Made by a program: the position numbers and the translations under genes. From a bacterium (lineage in GTDB: Bacteria; Patescibacteriota; Patescibacteriia; S139-126; S139-133), in assembly GCA_030429785.1 (NCBI GenBank), contig JAUIEQ010000002.1, positions 1 to 24,057 of the forward strand: a stretch of 24,057 nt of DNA. The letters are read 5' to 3'. This document shows, piece after piece, positions 8,414-13,800 of the stretch (the first letter of the stretch is position 1; every line of letters begins with the position of its first letter). Below the pieces are notes generated by a model. The model made no database searches and was not told the origin of the DNA. It saw only the letters and a program-made list of their open reading frames with translations.

Positions 8414-9442
8414 ATGAGTGAGAAAAAATCAAGCGAGGGAAAAGAAAAGCTAGCGGCAGCAGAAGCAGCGGTTGCGCAAATCAAATCAAGATTTGGTGAT
8501 GGATCAATTATGAAGTTTGGTGAGGCGCGAACTATGGAGGTTGATGCTGTGCCGACAGGCTGCCTGTCTCTTGATGTAGCCTTGGGTGTTGGCGGTGTGC
8601 CACGAGGGAGAATCATTGAGATTTTTGGTCCAGAAGCATCTGGTAAGACAACGTTAGCGCAGCATATTGTCAAAGAAGTGCAAGAGCTTGGCGGTATTGC
8701 TGCTTTTGTAGATGCTGAGCATGCGCTTGATCCTGACTATGCTCGCAAGATCGGAGTTGATGTAGATAATTTACTGATCTCACAGCCTGATACTGGTGAG
8801 CAGGCTTTGGAAATACTAGAGGCACTTGTTCGTTCCAATGCTGTTGATGTGGTTGTGGTTGACTCTGTAGCAGCGCTTGTGCCAAAAGCAGAAATTGAAG
8901 GAGAAATGGGGCAGTCACAAATGGGGTTGCAAGCACGGTTGATGTCTCAAGCACTGCGTAAGCTTACTGGCATTGTTTCCAAAAGTCATACAGTTGTTAT
9001 TTTTATTAATCAGACTCGGCAAAAAATTGGCGTCTTTTTTGGTAATCCAGAAACAACAACTGGCGGTATGGCGCTTAAGTTTTATTCTTCGGTTCGCATC
9101 GAGGTTCGTCGGAGCGCTCAGATCAAAAAAGCAGATCGCGTGATTGGTAACCGTGTCAAAGTCAAAATAGTCAAAAACAAAGTCGCGGCACCATTTCAGA
9201 CAACTGAGTTTGACATTATGTATAATGAAGGCATTTCTTTGGCGGGCGATATGATAGATATGGGACTTAATTGGGACGTCCTAACCAAGAATGGTAACAC
9301 ATATAGTTATGGAGAAGAGAAGTTGGGTGTTGGACGTGAAAATGCGCGTATCGCACTGCGAGCTAACAAAAAACTAATGGTGAAAATCAAGAGCGATATT
9401 CTCAAAGCAGTCAAAGCAAAGCAACAAGAAGACGCTGAATAA
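8414..9442 (+). CDS. recA: Recombinase RecA
   Basis: 342 aa, normal length. RecA forms filaments on single-stranded DNA and drives strand exchange. Walker A GPEASGKT is at residues 72-79, Walker B in VVVVDSVAAL, and the family signature ALKFYSSVRI follows loop L2 (FGNPETTTGG). Loop L1 reads GQSQMG instead of the usual GDSHMG or GDSHVG, and IGVFFGNPE replaces IGVMFGNPE; the core is otherwise standard. I chose ATG 8414 over a TTG at 8408. No SD is visible, and the start is preceded by ATTGTTT, the same bases as before the ferredoxin ATG at 15938. No LexA-like box was seen in the 53-base upstream gap. It ends at a terminator. Confidence 0.97.
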   Translation: MSEKKSSEGKEKLAAAEAAVAQIKSRFGDGSIMKFGEARTMEVDAVPTGCLSLDVALGVGGVPRGRIIEIFGPEASGKTTLAQHIVKEVQELGGIAAFVDAEHALDPDYARKIGVDVDNLLISQPDTGEQALEILEALVRSNAVDVVVVDSVAALVPKAEIEGEMGQSQMGLQARLMSQALRKLTGIVSKSHTVVIFINQTRQKIGVFFGNPETTTGGMALKFYSSVRIEVRRSAQIKKADRVIGNRVKVKIVKNKVAAPFQTTEFDIMYNEGISLAGDMIDMGLNWDVLTKNGNTYSYGEEKLGVGRENARIALRANKKLMVKIKSDILKAVKAKQQEDAE

Positions 9443-9465
9443 GTCGTGGCTTTTTCCTAGAATAG

Positions 9466-9491
9466 ACAACCTGTTAACGCAGGTTGTTTTT
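9466..9491 (+). terminator. Terminator of recA
   Basis: Eight-bp stem ACAACCTG / CAGGTTGT with a six-base loop, followed by TTTTTCG. Confidence 0.88.
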
Positions 9492-9521
9492 CGTTAGAGT
9501 GTTATTATACAAACAATCAAA

Positions 9522-9548
9522 AAAGCACTGAGAGTAAGTCAGTGCTTT
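9522..9548 (-). terminator. Terminator of the rpsF-ssb-rpsR-efp group
   Basis: Ten-bp stem AAAGCACTGA / TCAGTGCTTT with a seven-base loop. On the minus strand it is followed by more T residues (TTTTGATTG). It sits just past the efp stop and back to back with the recA terminator. Confidence 0.88.
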
Positions 9549-9557
9549 GTGTGTAGT

Positions 9558-10115
9558 TTAAGCTCGTTCAACGTATTCTCCTGTGTCAGTGTTGACAACT
9601 ATTTTTTCGCCAGTGTTAATGAATAACGGAGCATTGATATGCAAGTCGTTTTCAAGAACAATTTGTTTTGTGACTGATCCTGCTGAGTCACCTTTTACGC
9701 CCGGAGGCGCTTCTGCTACTTCGTAGGTTATTTTGGTTGGCAGGTTAATTGCAACTGGTTTATTTTCAAATTTAAGCACATCTACCTCAAGTCCTTCTTT
9801 GAGATACTTCACCTGATCTTCAATGTCGCTTTTGTTTAAGAAAAACTGCTCATAACTTTCTGACTCCATGAAGTTATATTGATCGCCTTCAGCATACAAG
9901 AATGAAGCTTTGCGACGCTCAATATCAGCCGGCGCTACTGTTTGTGATGATTGAAATGTTTCATCAAGTACTTGGCCAGTGATCAGGTTTTTGAGTTTTG
10001 CTTTGAGCACTGCACCGCTGCGAGCTTGTTTTGAGTGCTCTGCTTTGACAACCACGAACGGTTGGTCTTTGTAGTTAATGACAGTTCCTAATTTGATGTC
10101 AGACATTGAAAGCAT
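9558..10115 (-). CDS. efp: Elongation factor P
   Basis: EF-P enters the ribosome between the P and E sites and rescues stalls at proline runs. The three-domain EF-P pattern is clear across 185 aa: an N-terminal KOW-like domain (LGTVINYKDQPFVVVKAEHS), the middle OB domain (YEQFFLNKSDIEDQ) and the C-terminal signature region (PPGVKGDSAGSVTKQIVLE, ending with INTGEKIVVNTDTGEY). The tip of the first domain reads SKQARSGAV: the modified residue position holds Arg (R32 with this start), as in the Pseudomonas-type rhamnosylated factors, not the Lys of E. coli or Bacillus. Starts at ATG 10115, ATG 10106 or TTG 10121 are possible; none has an SD. It lies last in the rpsF-ssb-rpsR row, behind a 15-bp hairpin. 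Confidence 0.95.
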   Translation of the reverse strand: MLSMSDIKLGTVINYKDQPFVVVKAEHSKQARSGAVLKAKLKNLITGQVLDETFQSSQTVAPADIERRKASFLYAEGDQYNFMESESYEQFFLNKSDIEDQVKYLKEGLEVDVLKFENKPVAINLPTKITYEVAEAPPGVKGDSAGSVTKQIVLENDLHINAPLFINTGEKIVVNTDTGEYVERA

Positions 10116-10141
10116 ATACAAAGAGGTAAACAGTAAAATAC

Positions 10142-10178
10142 ATAAACAGCTTGTAAAAAAAGGTTACAAACTGTTTAT
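10142..10178 (-). repeat. Long hairpin between rpsR and efp
   Basis: Arms of 15 bases (10142-10156 and 10164-10178) pair with a single G-U wobble on the minus-strand RNA; the 7-base loop is pyrimidine-rich. The stem is A/U rich and lacks a clean U-tract afterwards (GTATTTTAC). It may lower readthrough into efp, mark an RNA processing site, or protect the 3' end of the rpsF-ssb-rpsR message. Confidence 0.7.
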
Positions 10179-10183
10179 TATAA

Positions 10184-10408
10184 TTATCGAGTCGTGTATG
10201 GGAGCAGTGCCAAGAATCGAGCTCGTTTAATTGCTTGAGCCAAACCACGTTGGTGCTTGGCACATACGCCAGTGCGTCGTCGTGGTCGAATTTTTGAGTA
10301 TGAAGACAAAAACCGTTGTAACAACTGTGTGTCTTTGTAGTCGATATTGTCAATTTGGTTTACACAAAAGTGACAGTACCGATCTTTTTGTTGTAAGCTA
10401 TTTTGCAT
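10184..10408 (-). CDS. rpsR: 30S ribosomal protein S18
   Basis: 74 aa from ATG 10408. Typical S18 body: IDYKDTQLLQRFLSSYSKI, then RPRRRTGVCAKHQRGLAQ and IKRARFLALLP at the end. It keeps CHFC near the N-terminus and CAKH later, the C-x2-C...C-x2-H set of the zinc-binding form of S18. S18 pairs with S6 on the 30S platform, and rpsF lies two genes upstream in the same operon. An earlier in-frame start would add 11 non-homologous residues, so I chose 10408. No SD is visible. Confidence 0.96.
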   Translation of the reverse strand: MQNSLQQKDRYCHFCVNQIDNIDYKDTQLLQRFLSSYSKIRPRRRTGVCAKHQRGLAQAIKRARFLALLPYTTR

Positions 10409-10443
10409 AATATAGAGTGTAAAGTAAGAATTGGAATTCAAAA

Positions 10444-10890
10444 TTAAAATGGAATTTCATCAACATTTATTTCTTCTTCAGCTGGTTCTTGGTTTTGCTG
10501 CGGTGATTGTTGTCCTGACATATTTGGTGTAAAGGGTTGGGTGTTGTTACCACCTGATGCATTTGCACGGTCGAGCATGATAAGATTGTCTGCAACTAGT
10601 TCTGTTCTGTATTTTTTGACACCTGTTGGATCGTCCCAACTTCGAGTTTGTAGTCGCCCTTCGATGTATACGCGACTGCCTTTTTTGAGATATTGTGTAC
10701 AGATTTCTGCAAGTTTTCGCCAAGCGACAATGTTGTGAAATTCAACTCGTTCTTGTCGTTTGCCTTGTTGATCACTCCATATGAGATTAGTTGCAACGGA
10801 AAAATTTGCTACTTGTGCTCCATTTGGTGTTGTGCGACTTTCGGGATCTCGTGTGACATTACCAATAATCATTGCTTTGTTCAAATCCAT
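10444..10890 (-). CDS. ssb: Single-stranded DNA-binding protein
   Basis: 148 aa from ATG 10890. N-terminal OB fold (NKAMIIGNVTRDPESR, VANFSVATN, VEFHNIVAWRKLAEICTQYL, YIEGRLQTRSWDD), then a Gln/Asn/Pro-rich flexible tail, and the acidic tip DEIPF that docks partner proteins. SSB coats single-stranded DNA in replication, repair and RecA loading. It sits between rpsF and rpsR, the arrangement common in Gram-positive and other bacteria. An extension back to 10932 would not match the family, so the start at MDLNKAMIIG is preferred. No SD is visible. Confidence 0.97.
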   Translation of the reverse strand: MDLNKAMIIGNVTRDPESRTTPNGAQVANFSVATNLIWSDQQGKRQERVEFHNIVAWRKLAEICTQYLKKGSRVYIEGRLQTRSWDDPTGVKKYRTELVADNLIMLDRANASGGNNTQPFTPNMSGQQSPQQNQEPAEEEINVDEIPF

Positions 10891-10966
10891 ATAAGTTGTT
10901 GTTAACGATTGATATTTTTTTGCAGCTAGCATTGCGTGATGTATGCAGCTCTGTAGTGCAAAAGCA

Positions 10967-11494
10967 TTATTTAATTTCTTCGTCTAGAATTTCATCTAGT
11001 TTTTTTTCAAGCGCTGCCATATCAACCGGCTCTTCCTTTTTCTTTTCAGGTGATTCTTGTGTGGTTGCAGCAGTTGTTGTTTTTGGCCGCTCAGATCGTT
11101 TTTCGTTTTGTCGTGGTTTTCGTTGCGAAGTATCTTGATCTTGATCTTTGGTTGGCTGCATAGCAGACGTAAAGCGTTTACGCTCATTCTCAATATCTTC
11201 TGGTGATTTAGCGTCAGTTTTGATTAACAAGAAACGCGTTAGTTGTTTGTGGAGCTTGAGTTTTTTTTCAAGCGCAGTCAATGTTGAGCCTTCAAGTTCA
11301 GTGTCAATCAAAAAGTAGTACGCATGTCGCATGTTATTGATCGCATATGCAGTCTTGCGACGACCAATCAGCTCAGTCCGTTTCACATCTGCTCCTGCGT
11401 CAGTGAACAGTTGCGCTACTTCTTTTATGATTGGCTCAACTTCATTTTCAGCTAAATTGCCTGGGATGACTCCCACAAATTCGTAAAATTTCAT
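10967..11494 (-). CDS. rpsF: 30S ribosomal protein S6 with long charged C-terminal tail
   Basis: 175 aa. Residues 1-98 are the S6 ferredoxin-like fold (MKFYEFVGVIPGNL, GRRKTAYAINNMRHAYYFLI, KLHKQLTRFLLIK). A tail of about 75 residues rich in Lys, Glu, Gln, Thr and Arg follows, ending in an acidic helix (MAALEKKLDEILDEEIK). S6 is usually near 100-135 aa, so this is a long form. It is the first gene of the rpsF-ssb-rpsR operon. Unlike most core genes here it has a clear SD (GGGAG, 11503-11507, eight bases before the ATG). A structured leader precedes it and probably carries its control. Confidence 0.95.
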   Translation of the reverse strand: MKFYEFVGVIPGNLAENEVEPIIKEVAQLFTDAGADVKRTELIGRRKTAYAINNMRHAYYFLIDTELEGSTLTALEKKLKLHKQLTRFLLIKTDAKSPEDIENERKRFTSAMQPTKDQDQDTSQRKPRQNEKRSERPKTTTAATTQESPEKKKEEPVDMAALEKKLDEILDEEIK

Positions 11495-11671
11495 AAAAAA
11501 AACTCCCTTGAGCCAGGAGATATTGTATCACGAATACTCAATGATACGTAATTGATTATTTAGTACGTATTCATTTTATATTTGTGTATACTGTCTTTCT
11601 GGCTCTCAAATCTTAAGATTTAAGACCCTATGTAAATAGGGAAAGAAATACTATGTTAGTGATGTTTGTAT
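11495..11671 (-). promoter_or_regulatory. Structured 5' leader of the rpsF operon
   Basis: If transcription starts from the promoter at 11672-11700, the leader is about 170 nt. In minus-strand RNA it can form a three-way junction: an outer stem UCUUUC (11641-11646) with GAAAGA (11594-11599), a hairpin CCUAU/AUAGG with loop UUAC, and a hairpin AAAUC/GAUUU with loop UUAA. GAGCCAG next to the outer stem (11599-11605) is also exactly complementary to CUGGCUC (11510-11516), which sits immediately before the SD of rpsF. The S6:S18 complex is known to repress its own operon through leaders in other bacteria; I do not see a clear match to that motif. Confidence 0.55.
11522..11551 (-). promoter_or_regulatory. 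Possible proximal promoter of rpsF
   Basis: Minus strand TTACGT (11546-11551), 18-base spacer, TACAAT (11522-11527). It would give a short leader lacking the upstream structured half. Confidence 0.45.
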
Positions 11672-11700
11672 ATGATATCTCAAAATTACTATACTGTCAA
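11672..11700 (-). promoter_or_regulatory. Distal promoter of the rpsF operon
   Basis: Minus strand TTGACA (11695-11700), 17-base spacer, TATCAT (11672-11677). It is the best promoter match upstream of rpsF and lies about 85 bases past the trmB-type gene's stop. Confidence 0.75.
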
Positions 11701-11786
11701 TAGTGAGCGGTAGTGTAATTTGTATGTGTAGTAAATGGAGGATTTTTGTTAGATTTGAGGGATGTCTACAATAAACTAAGGCAGGA

Positions 11787-12548
11787 TTATTTTTCAGCTT
11801 GGGCGCCTTTCCAGGCGAGTTCAAATAGTGATTTGAGTGTTGTGGCAATGTCTTTATCTTTGATCAGTACGGTTGACAATTTGTCGCCAAGTGTAGCAAT
11901 TCGAACAGTGTCTTTGTAGATTGCCATGTCAGCTGTGACAGGATATTTTTCTTCATTTAGTTTAATGCGCTCACCAAGTCGACCTGTGTTTGGTTGCTCG
12001 CCTTTTTTGTATGTGTACAGTACTTTTGATTTAATTTGTTTTGCTTGGCGGTATTTTGAATGCTGTTGTGCTTCGTTTTCATCAAAGTGGTTGAGTAATA
12101 AATCACGAGAGTAAAGCATGCGAGCTGTCTCAGCAGTATCTTTGTATTCAGCCATGAGTTCTTCAGAGCTGTTGATCAGCCCTTGCTTGCCTTCAAAAAA
12201 GCGAATAACCGGTTTATTGCCATCTCGGTTGTATAAGCTTTTGAGTTCAGGCATGAGAGCCGCAAGATTATTTTTTTGTTGCTTGATTTCGGTTTCTTTT
12301 ATTTTGAAAATATTTTCAAGCGCTTCAGGACGTGCGGCTACGTAGTATGTTTTTTTCCCTTTATCAAATGTTGAGATAAGTCCTTTTTTCATTAGACTCT
12401 CAATAACAAAGTATGCTGTAGCTCGGTTGACACCTGCTTTTTCAGCGATTTTTTGAACAGGTGCTTCAGTCAGTTCAGTTGCAGCAAGGTATATTTTTGC
12501 TTCTTTGTCAGACAAGCCAATATTTTGTAATTCTTGTGATAGTGACAT
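11787..12548 (-). CDS. TrmB-family transcriptional regulator
   Basis: 253 aa. The N-terminus (residues about 5-70) is the TrmB winged helix (LQNIGLSDKEAKIYLAATEL, KAGVNRATAYFVIESLMKKGLI, then a wing with KKTYYVAARPE). A helical linker follows, then a phospholipase-D-like effector region (VIRFFEGKQGLINSSEELMAEY, MAIYKDTVRIATLGDKLSTVLI). Archaeal TrmB proteins sense sugars; bacterial relatives are common in CPR genomes and mostly uncharacterised, so the ligand is unknown. Its own promoter is at 12572-12600 and a candidate small RNA ends just upstream, so it may regulate that region or itself. Weak SD-like AGAAG before the ATG. No terminator hairpin was seen after its stop. Confidence 0.88.
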   Translation of the reverse strand: MSLSQELQNIGLSDKEAKIYLAATELTEAPVQKIAEKAGVNRATAYFVIESLMKKGLISTFDKGKKTYYVAARPEALENIFKIKETEIKQQKNNLAALMPELKSLYNRDGNKPVIRFFEGKQGLINSSEELMAEYKDTAETARMLYSRDLLLNHFDENEAQQHSKYRQAKQIKSKVLYTYKKGEQPNTGRLGERIKLNEEKYPVTADMAIYKDTVRIATLGDKLSTVLIKDKDIATTLKSLFELAWKGAQAEK

Positions 12549-12557
12549 AAACTTCTA

Positions 12558-12665
12558 TTAATAGTCTGTATAGTATACCAAAAAAGTAGTTGTTTTGTAA
12601 TAAAAATCCCCAGTCTTTTTGACGACCGGGGATGGACTGACAAGAAATGGGGGGAGGTCAGTCAT
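12558..12665 (-). CDS. Possible 35-aa ORF with a strong ribosome binding site
   Basis: ATG at 12665 is eight bases from a perfect AGGAGG (12674-12679 on the minus strand). The frame stays open for 35 codons, passes through the terminator stem at 12606-12633, and stops at 12558, nine bases before the trmB-type gene. The peptide is unusual (starts MTDLPPFLVSPSPVVKK, ends FLVYYTDY) and matches nothing I know. A second ATG at 12669, closer to the SD, gives only Met-Asn-Asp-stop. Whether either is translated is open; a leader-peptide role is possible. Confidence 0.25.
   Translation of the reverse strand: MTDLPPFLVSPSPVVKKTGDFYYKTTTFLVYYTDY
12572..12600 (-). promoter_or_regulatory. Promoter of the TrmB-type regulator
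   Basis: Minus strand TTACAA (12595-12600), 17-base spacer, TATACT (12572-12577), about 24 bases before the start codon. It begins exactly where the upstream terminator's U-tract ends. Confidence 0.7.
12601..12633 (-). terminator. Intrinsic terminator of the candidate small RNA
   Basis: Ten-bp stem (AUCCCCGGUC with GACUGGGGAU, one G-U pair) with an eight-base loop, then UUUUUA, all read on the minus strand. Confidence 0.82.
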
Positions 12666-12780
12666 TCATTTTTCCTCCTAATTTTTTGGCAAATAATCAT
12701 TTACAGCAGCGGCTGCTTGAGACTGAGGGTTAGTCAGTCAAATGATTAAAGCCGTTTTATTATTTTATTTGCATGAGTAT
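12601..12780 (-). ncRNA. Candidate structured small RNA or attenuated leader upstream of the TrmB-type gene
   Basis: Bounded by a consensus promoter (12787-12815) and an intrinsic terminator (12601-12633), giving a transcript near 180 nt. On the minus strand the 5' half can fold into a three-way junction: AAUCAUUU pairs with AAAUGAUU (12740-12747 with 12695-12702), extended by GCAAAU/AUUUGC; inside are the hairpins GACUGA/UCAGUC (loop CUAACCC) and AGCAG/CUGCU (loop CCG). Downstream come AGGAGG, two ATGs, a CCUCC that can pair with the AGGAGG, and a GACUGAC/GUCAGUC stem (12657-12663 with 12635-12641) before the terminator. This is the layout of a switch that hides or exposes an SD. I do not match it to a named riboswitch class. 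Confidence 0.5.
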
Positions 12781-12786
12781 GTAGTA

Positions 12787-12830
12787 ATATTAGCACATAA
12801 CAATAAAAATGTCAAGACGAATTGACATTT
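12787..12830 (-). promoter_or_regulatory. Promoter with a 9-bp dyad over its -35 box
   Basis: Minus strand TTGACA (12810-12815), 17-base spacer, TAATAT (12787-12792). The -35 box is half of a perfect inverted repeat, AAATGTCAA (12807-12815) and TTGACATTT (12822-12830) with six bases between. The other half offers a TTGACA facing the plus strand, but only weak -10 candidates follow it. The dyad looks like an operator. Confidence 0.7.
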
Positions 12831-13009
12831 AGTAAAATGCTGCATGTATTAAATTTATATTTAACTGTTTTAAACAAAAAACATTAAGTTCTTTGTGCTA
12901 ACTTTAGTAAAAACCTGTTTATTAAAAGTACTAGTGTTTATTTTAGTTGACAAATTTTATTATCCATGTTATTTTACTTTGAGTCGGAAGTTTGTGGTTA
13001 TTTATGTTT

Positions 13010-13050
13010 TTTTCTGGGGGCAATCATGGTGCGTGATTGTCCCCAGAAAA
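13010..13050. repeat. 17-bp inverted repeat (hairpin) in a gene-free region
   Basis: Arms 13010-13026 and 13034-13050 pair over 17 positions with one G-U or mismatch; loop TGGTGCG. The core is CTGGGGGCAATCA. It is flanked by T on the left and A on the right, so it has no downstream U-tract in either direction and is not a normal terminator. It could be an operator, a processed RNA hairpin or a short repeat. The region 12831-13093 otherwise shows nothing I can support. Confidence 0.7.
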
Positions 13051-13093
13051 GTACATAGTCCCCATGCGAGTGATTTATTTTCATTGTGTTGTA

Positions 13094-13128
13094 TTGACAT
13101 GTTTTGGCACATTGCTTAATATAGCAAT
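13094..13128 (+). promoter_or_regulatory. Consensus promoter with a dyad flanking the -10 box
   Basis: TTGACA (13094-13099), 17-base spacer, TAATAT (13117-13122). The -10 box is framed by ATTGCT (13111-13116) and AGCAAT (13123-13128), an inverted repeat centred on it, which could be a repressor site. Confidence 0.78.
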
Positions 13129-13149
13129 AGAGATAGAGTTGATAAAAAT

Positions 13150-13233
13150 ATGAATATAATATTTACACAAAAAAGCACTGTTCGTCGCCGCTTACTTTCT
13201 CAAAGAGACGGTATACTTGCTGTGTTTGTGTAA
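13150..13233 (+). CDS. Possible 27-aa leader peptide
   Basis: ATG to TAA, beginning MNIIFTQKSTVRRRLL and ending GILAVFV. It has three consecutive Arg codons (CGT CGC CGC) and lies wholly inside the stem at 13162-13234. No convincing SD. It may be chance; its position ahead of a terminator is the only support. Confidence 0.25.
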   Translation: MNIIFTQKSTVRRRLLSQRDGILAVFV

Positions 13234-13264
13234 AACATATTGTAACAAAAAAACTGTAATGATG

Positions 13265-13290
13265 CCGCCTTTTTGAAGGTCGGTTTTTTT
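13265..13290 (+). terminator. Intrinsic terminator ahead of the 125-aa orphan gene
   Basis: Stem CCG-CCTT with AAGG-CGG (one bulged T), loop TTTG, then seven T residues at 13284-13290. Confidence 0.7.
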
Positions 13291-13325
13291 GTTCTTTATC
13301 ATCCACTATACCATAGGAGCAAGAC

Positions 13326-13703
13326 ATGATTACAGTGACAAGCCAAGAACGTGCGCTTATTAAACGTTTTATTGCTTTGGTTGATTTTGATCCAGAGATC
13401 AAGCTTAATCGTGCGTTAATTCTTAAAGCATTCGATGTTTTGGTTGAGAAACTTAAGCAAATAGGCTCTTCTGATGCATTGATATACGAAGTTATTCAGC
13501 GTCGGTATTCCTTTTCATGGCAGTCAGAAAAAGCCAAAGGAGACGAATATCAAAGTGAATTTCAAAAGTTGAATCAGTCTGGTATTGGTCATGACCAAGT
13601 AGTACGGAAACTTGGTGAGTATGTACAATCGTACTATCATTTCTTGTGGGCTAGTACTCGTTGGAGCATCCAACAGTACGTGTTGCGTGAAACACCACGT
13701 TAA
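13326..13703 (+). CDS. Orphan protein of 125 aa, unknown function
   Basis: Not recognised. Almost entirely alpha-helical in character (ALIKRFIALVDF, ALILKAFDVLVEKLKQI, VVRKLGEYVQSYYHFLW), no cysteines, no membrane segment, no signal peptide. GGAG at 13316-13319 lies six bases before the ATG, a strong start. It is preceded by the terminator at 13265-13290 and followed by another at 13712-13739, so expression probably depends on readthrough from 13094 or an unseen nearer promoter (TATACC at 13307 has no good -35). Confidence 0.82.
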   Translation: MITVTSQERALIKRFIALVDFDPEIKLNRALILKAFDVLVEKLKQIGSSDALIYEVIQRRYSFSWQSEKAKGDEYQSEFQKLNQSGIGHDQVVRKLGEYVQSYYHFLWASTRWSIQQYVLRETPR

Positions 13704-13711
13704 TGATTCTC

Positions 13712-13739
13712 AAAACCGCTGGCATAGTACAGCGGTTTT
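13712..13739. terminator. Terminator after the 125-aa orphan gene
   Basis: Ten-bp stem AAAACCGCTG / CAGCGGTTTT with an eight-base loop; T residues end the stem on the plus strand and A/T-rich DNA follows. Confidence 0.8.
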
Positions 13740-13800
13740 AAATATGTACTTGAAGCTGATGTGGTACAATGCAGGTATACAATCCCTAAGTTATAATTAT

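Larger units (their letters stand above)
13129..13290 (+). ncRNA. Candidate attenuated leader or small RNA upstream of the 125-aa orphan gene
   Basis: About 160 nt from the predicted start to an intrinsic terminator, 36 bases before the orphan gene at 13326. It contains a perfect 10-bp stem TTTACACAAA (13162-13171) with TTTGTGTAAA (13225-13234) closing a 53-base interior with a small TCTC/GAGA hairpin, and a 27-codon ORF at 13150-13233. The order promoter, short ORF, terminator, gene is what attenuation would use. No known RNA family is recognised. Confidence 0.45.

Noticed and set aside
11580..11650. Reading the three-way junction at 11594-11646 as a plus-strand RNA
   Set aside because: No promoter of quality or terminator on the plus strand and no plus-strand gene downstream; the minus strand has a consensus promoter and leads into rpsF.
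12690..12750. tRNA-like cloverleaf near 12695-12747
   Set aside because: Only a three-way junction; no T-arm consensus (GTTCRA), no acceptor stem of seven with discriminator, and no anticodon loop of the right form.
12895..13119. 74-codon plus-strand frame in the gap before the orphan gene
   Set aside because: It spans the 17-bp hairpin and the promoter at 13094-13122, has no SD and an unlikely hydrophobic/Cys-rich composition.
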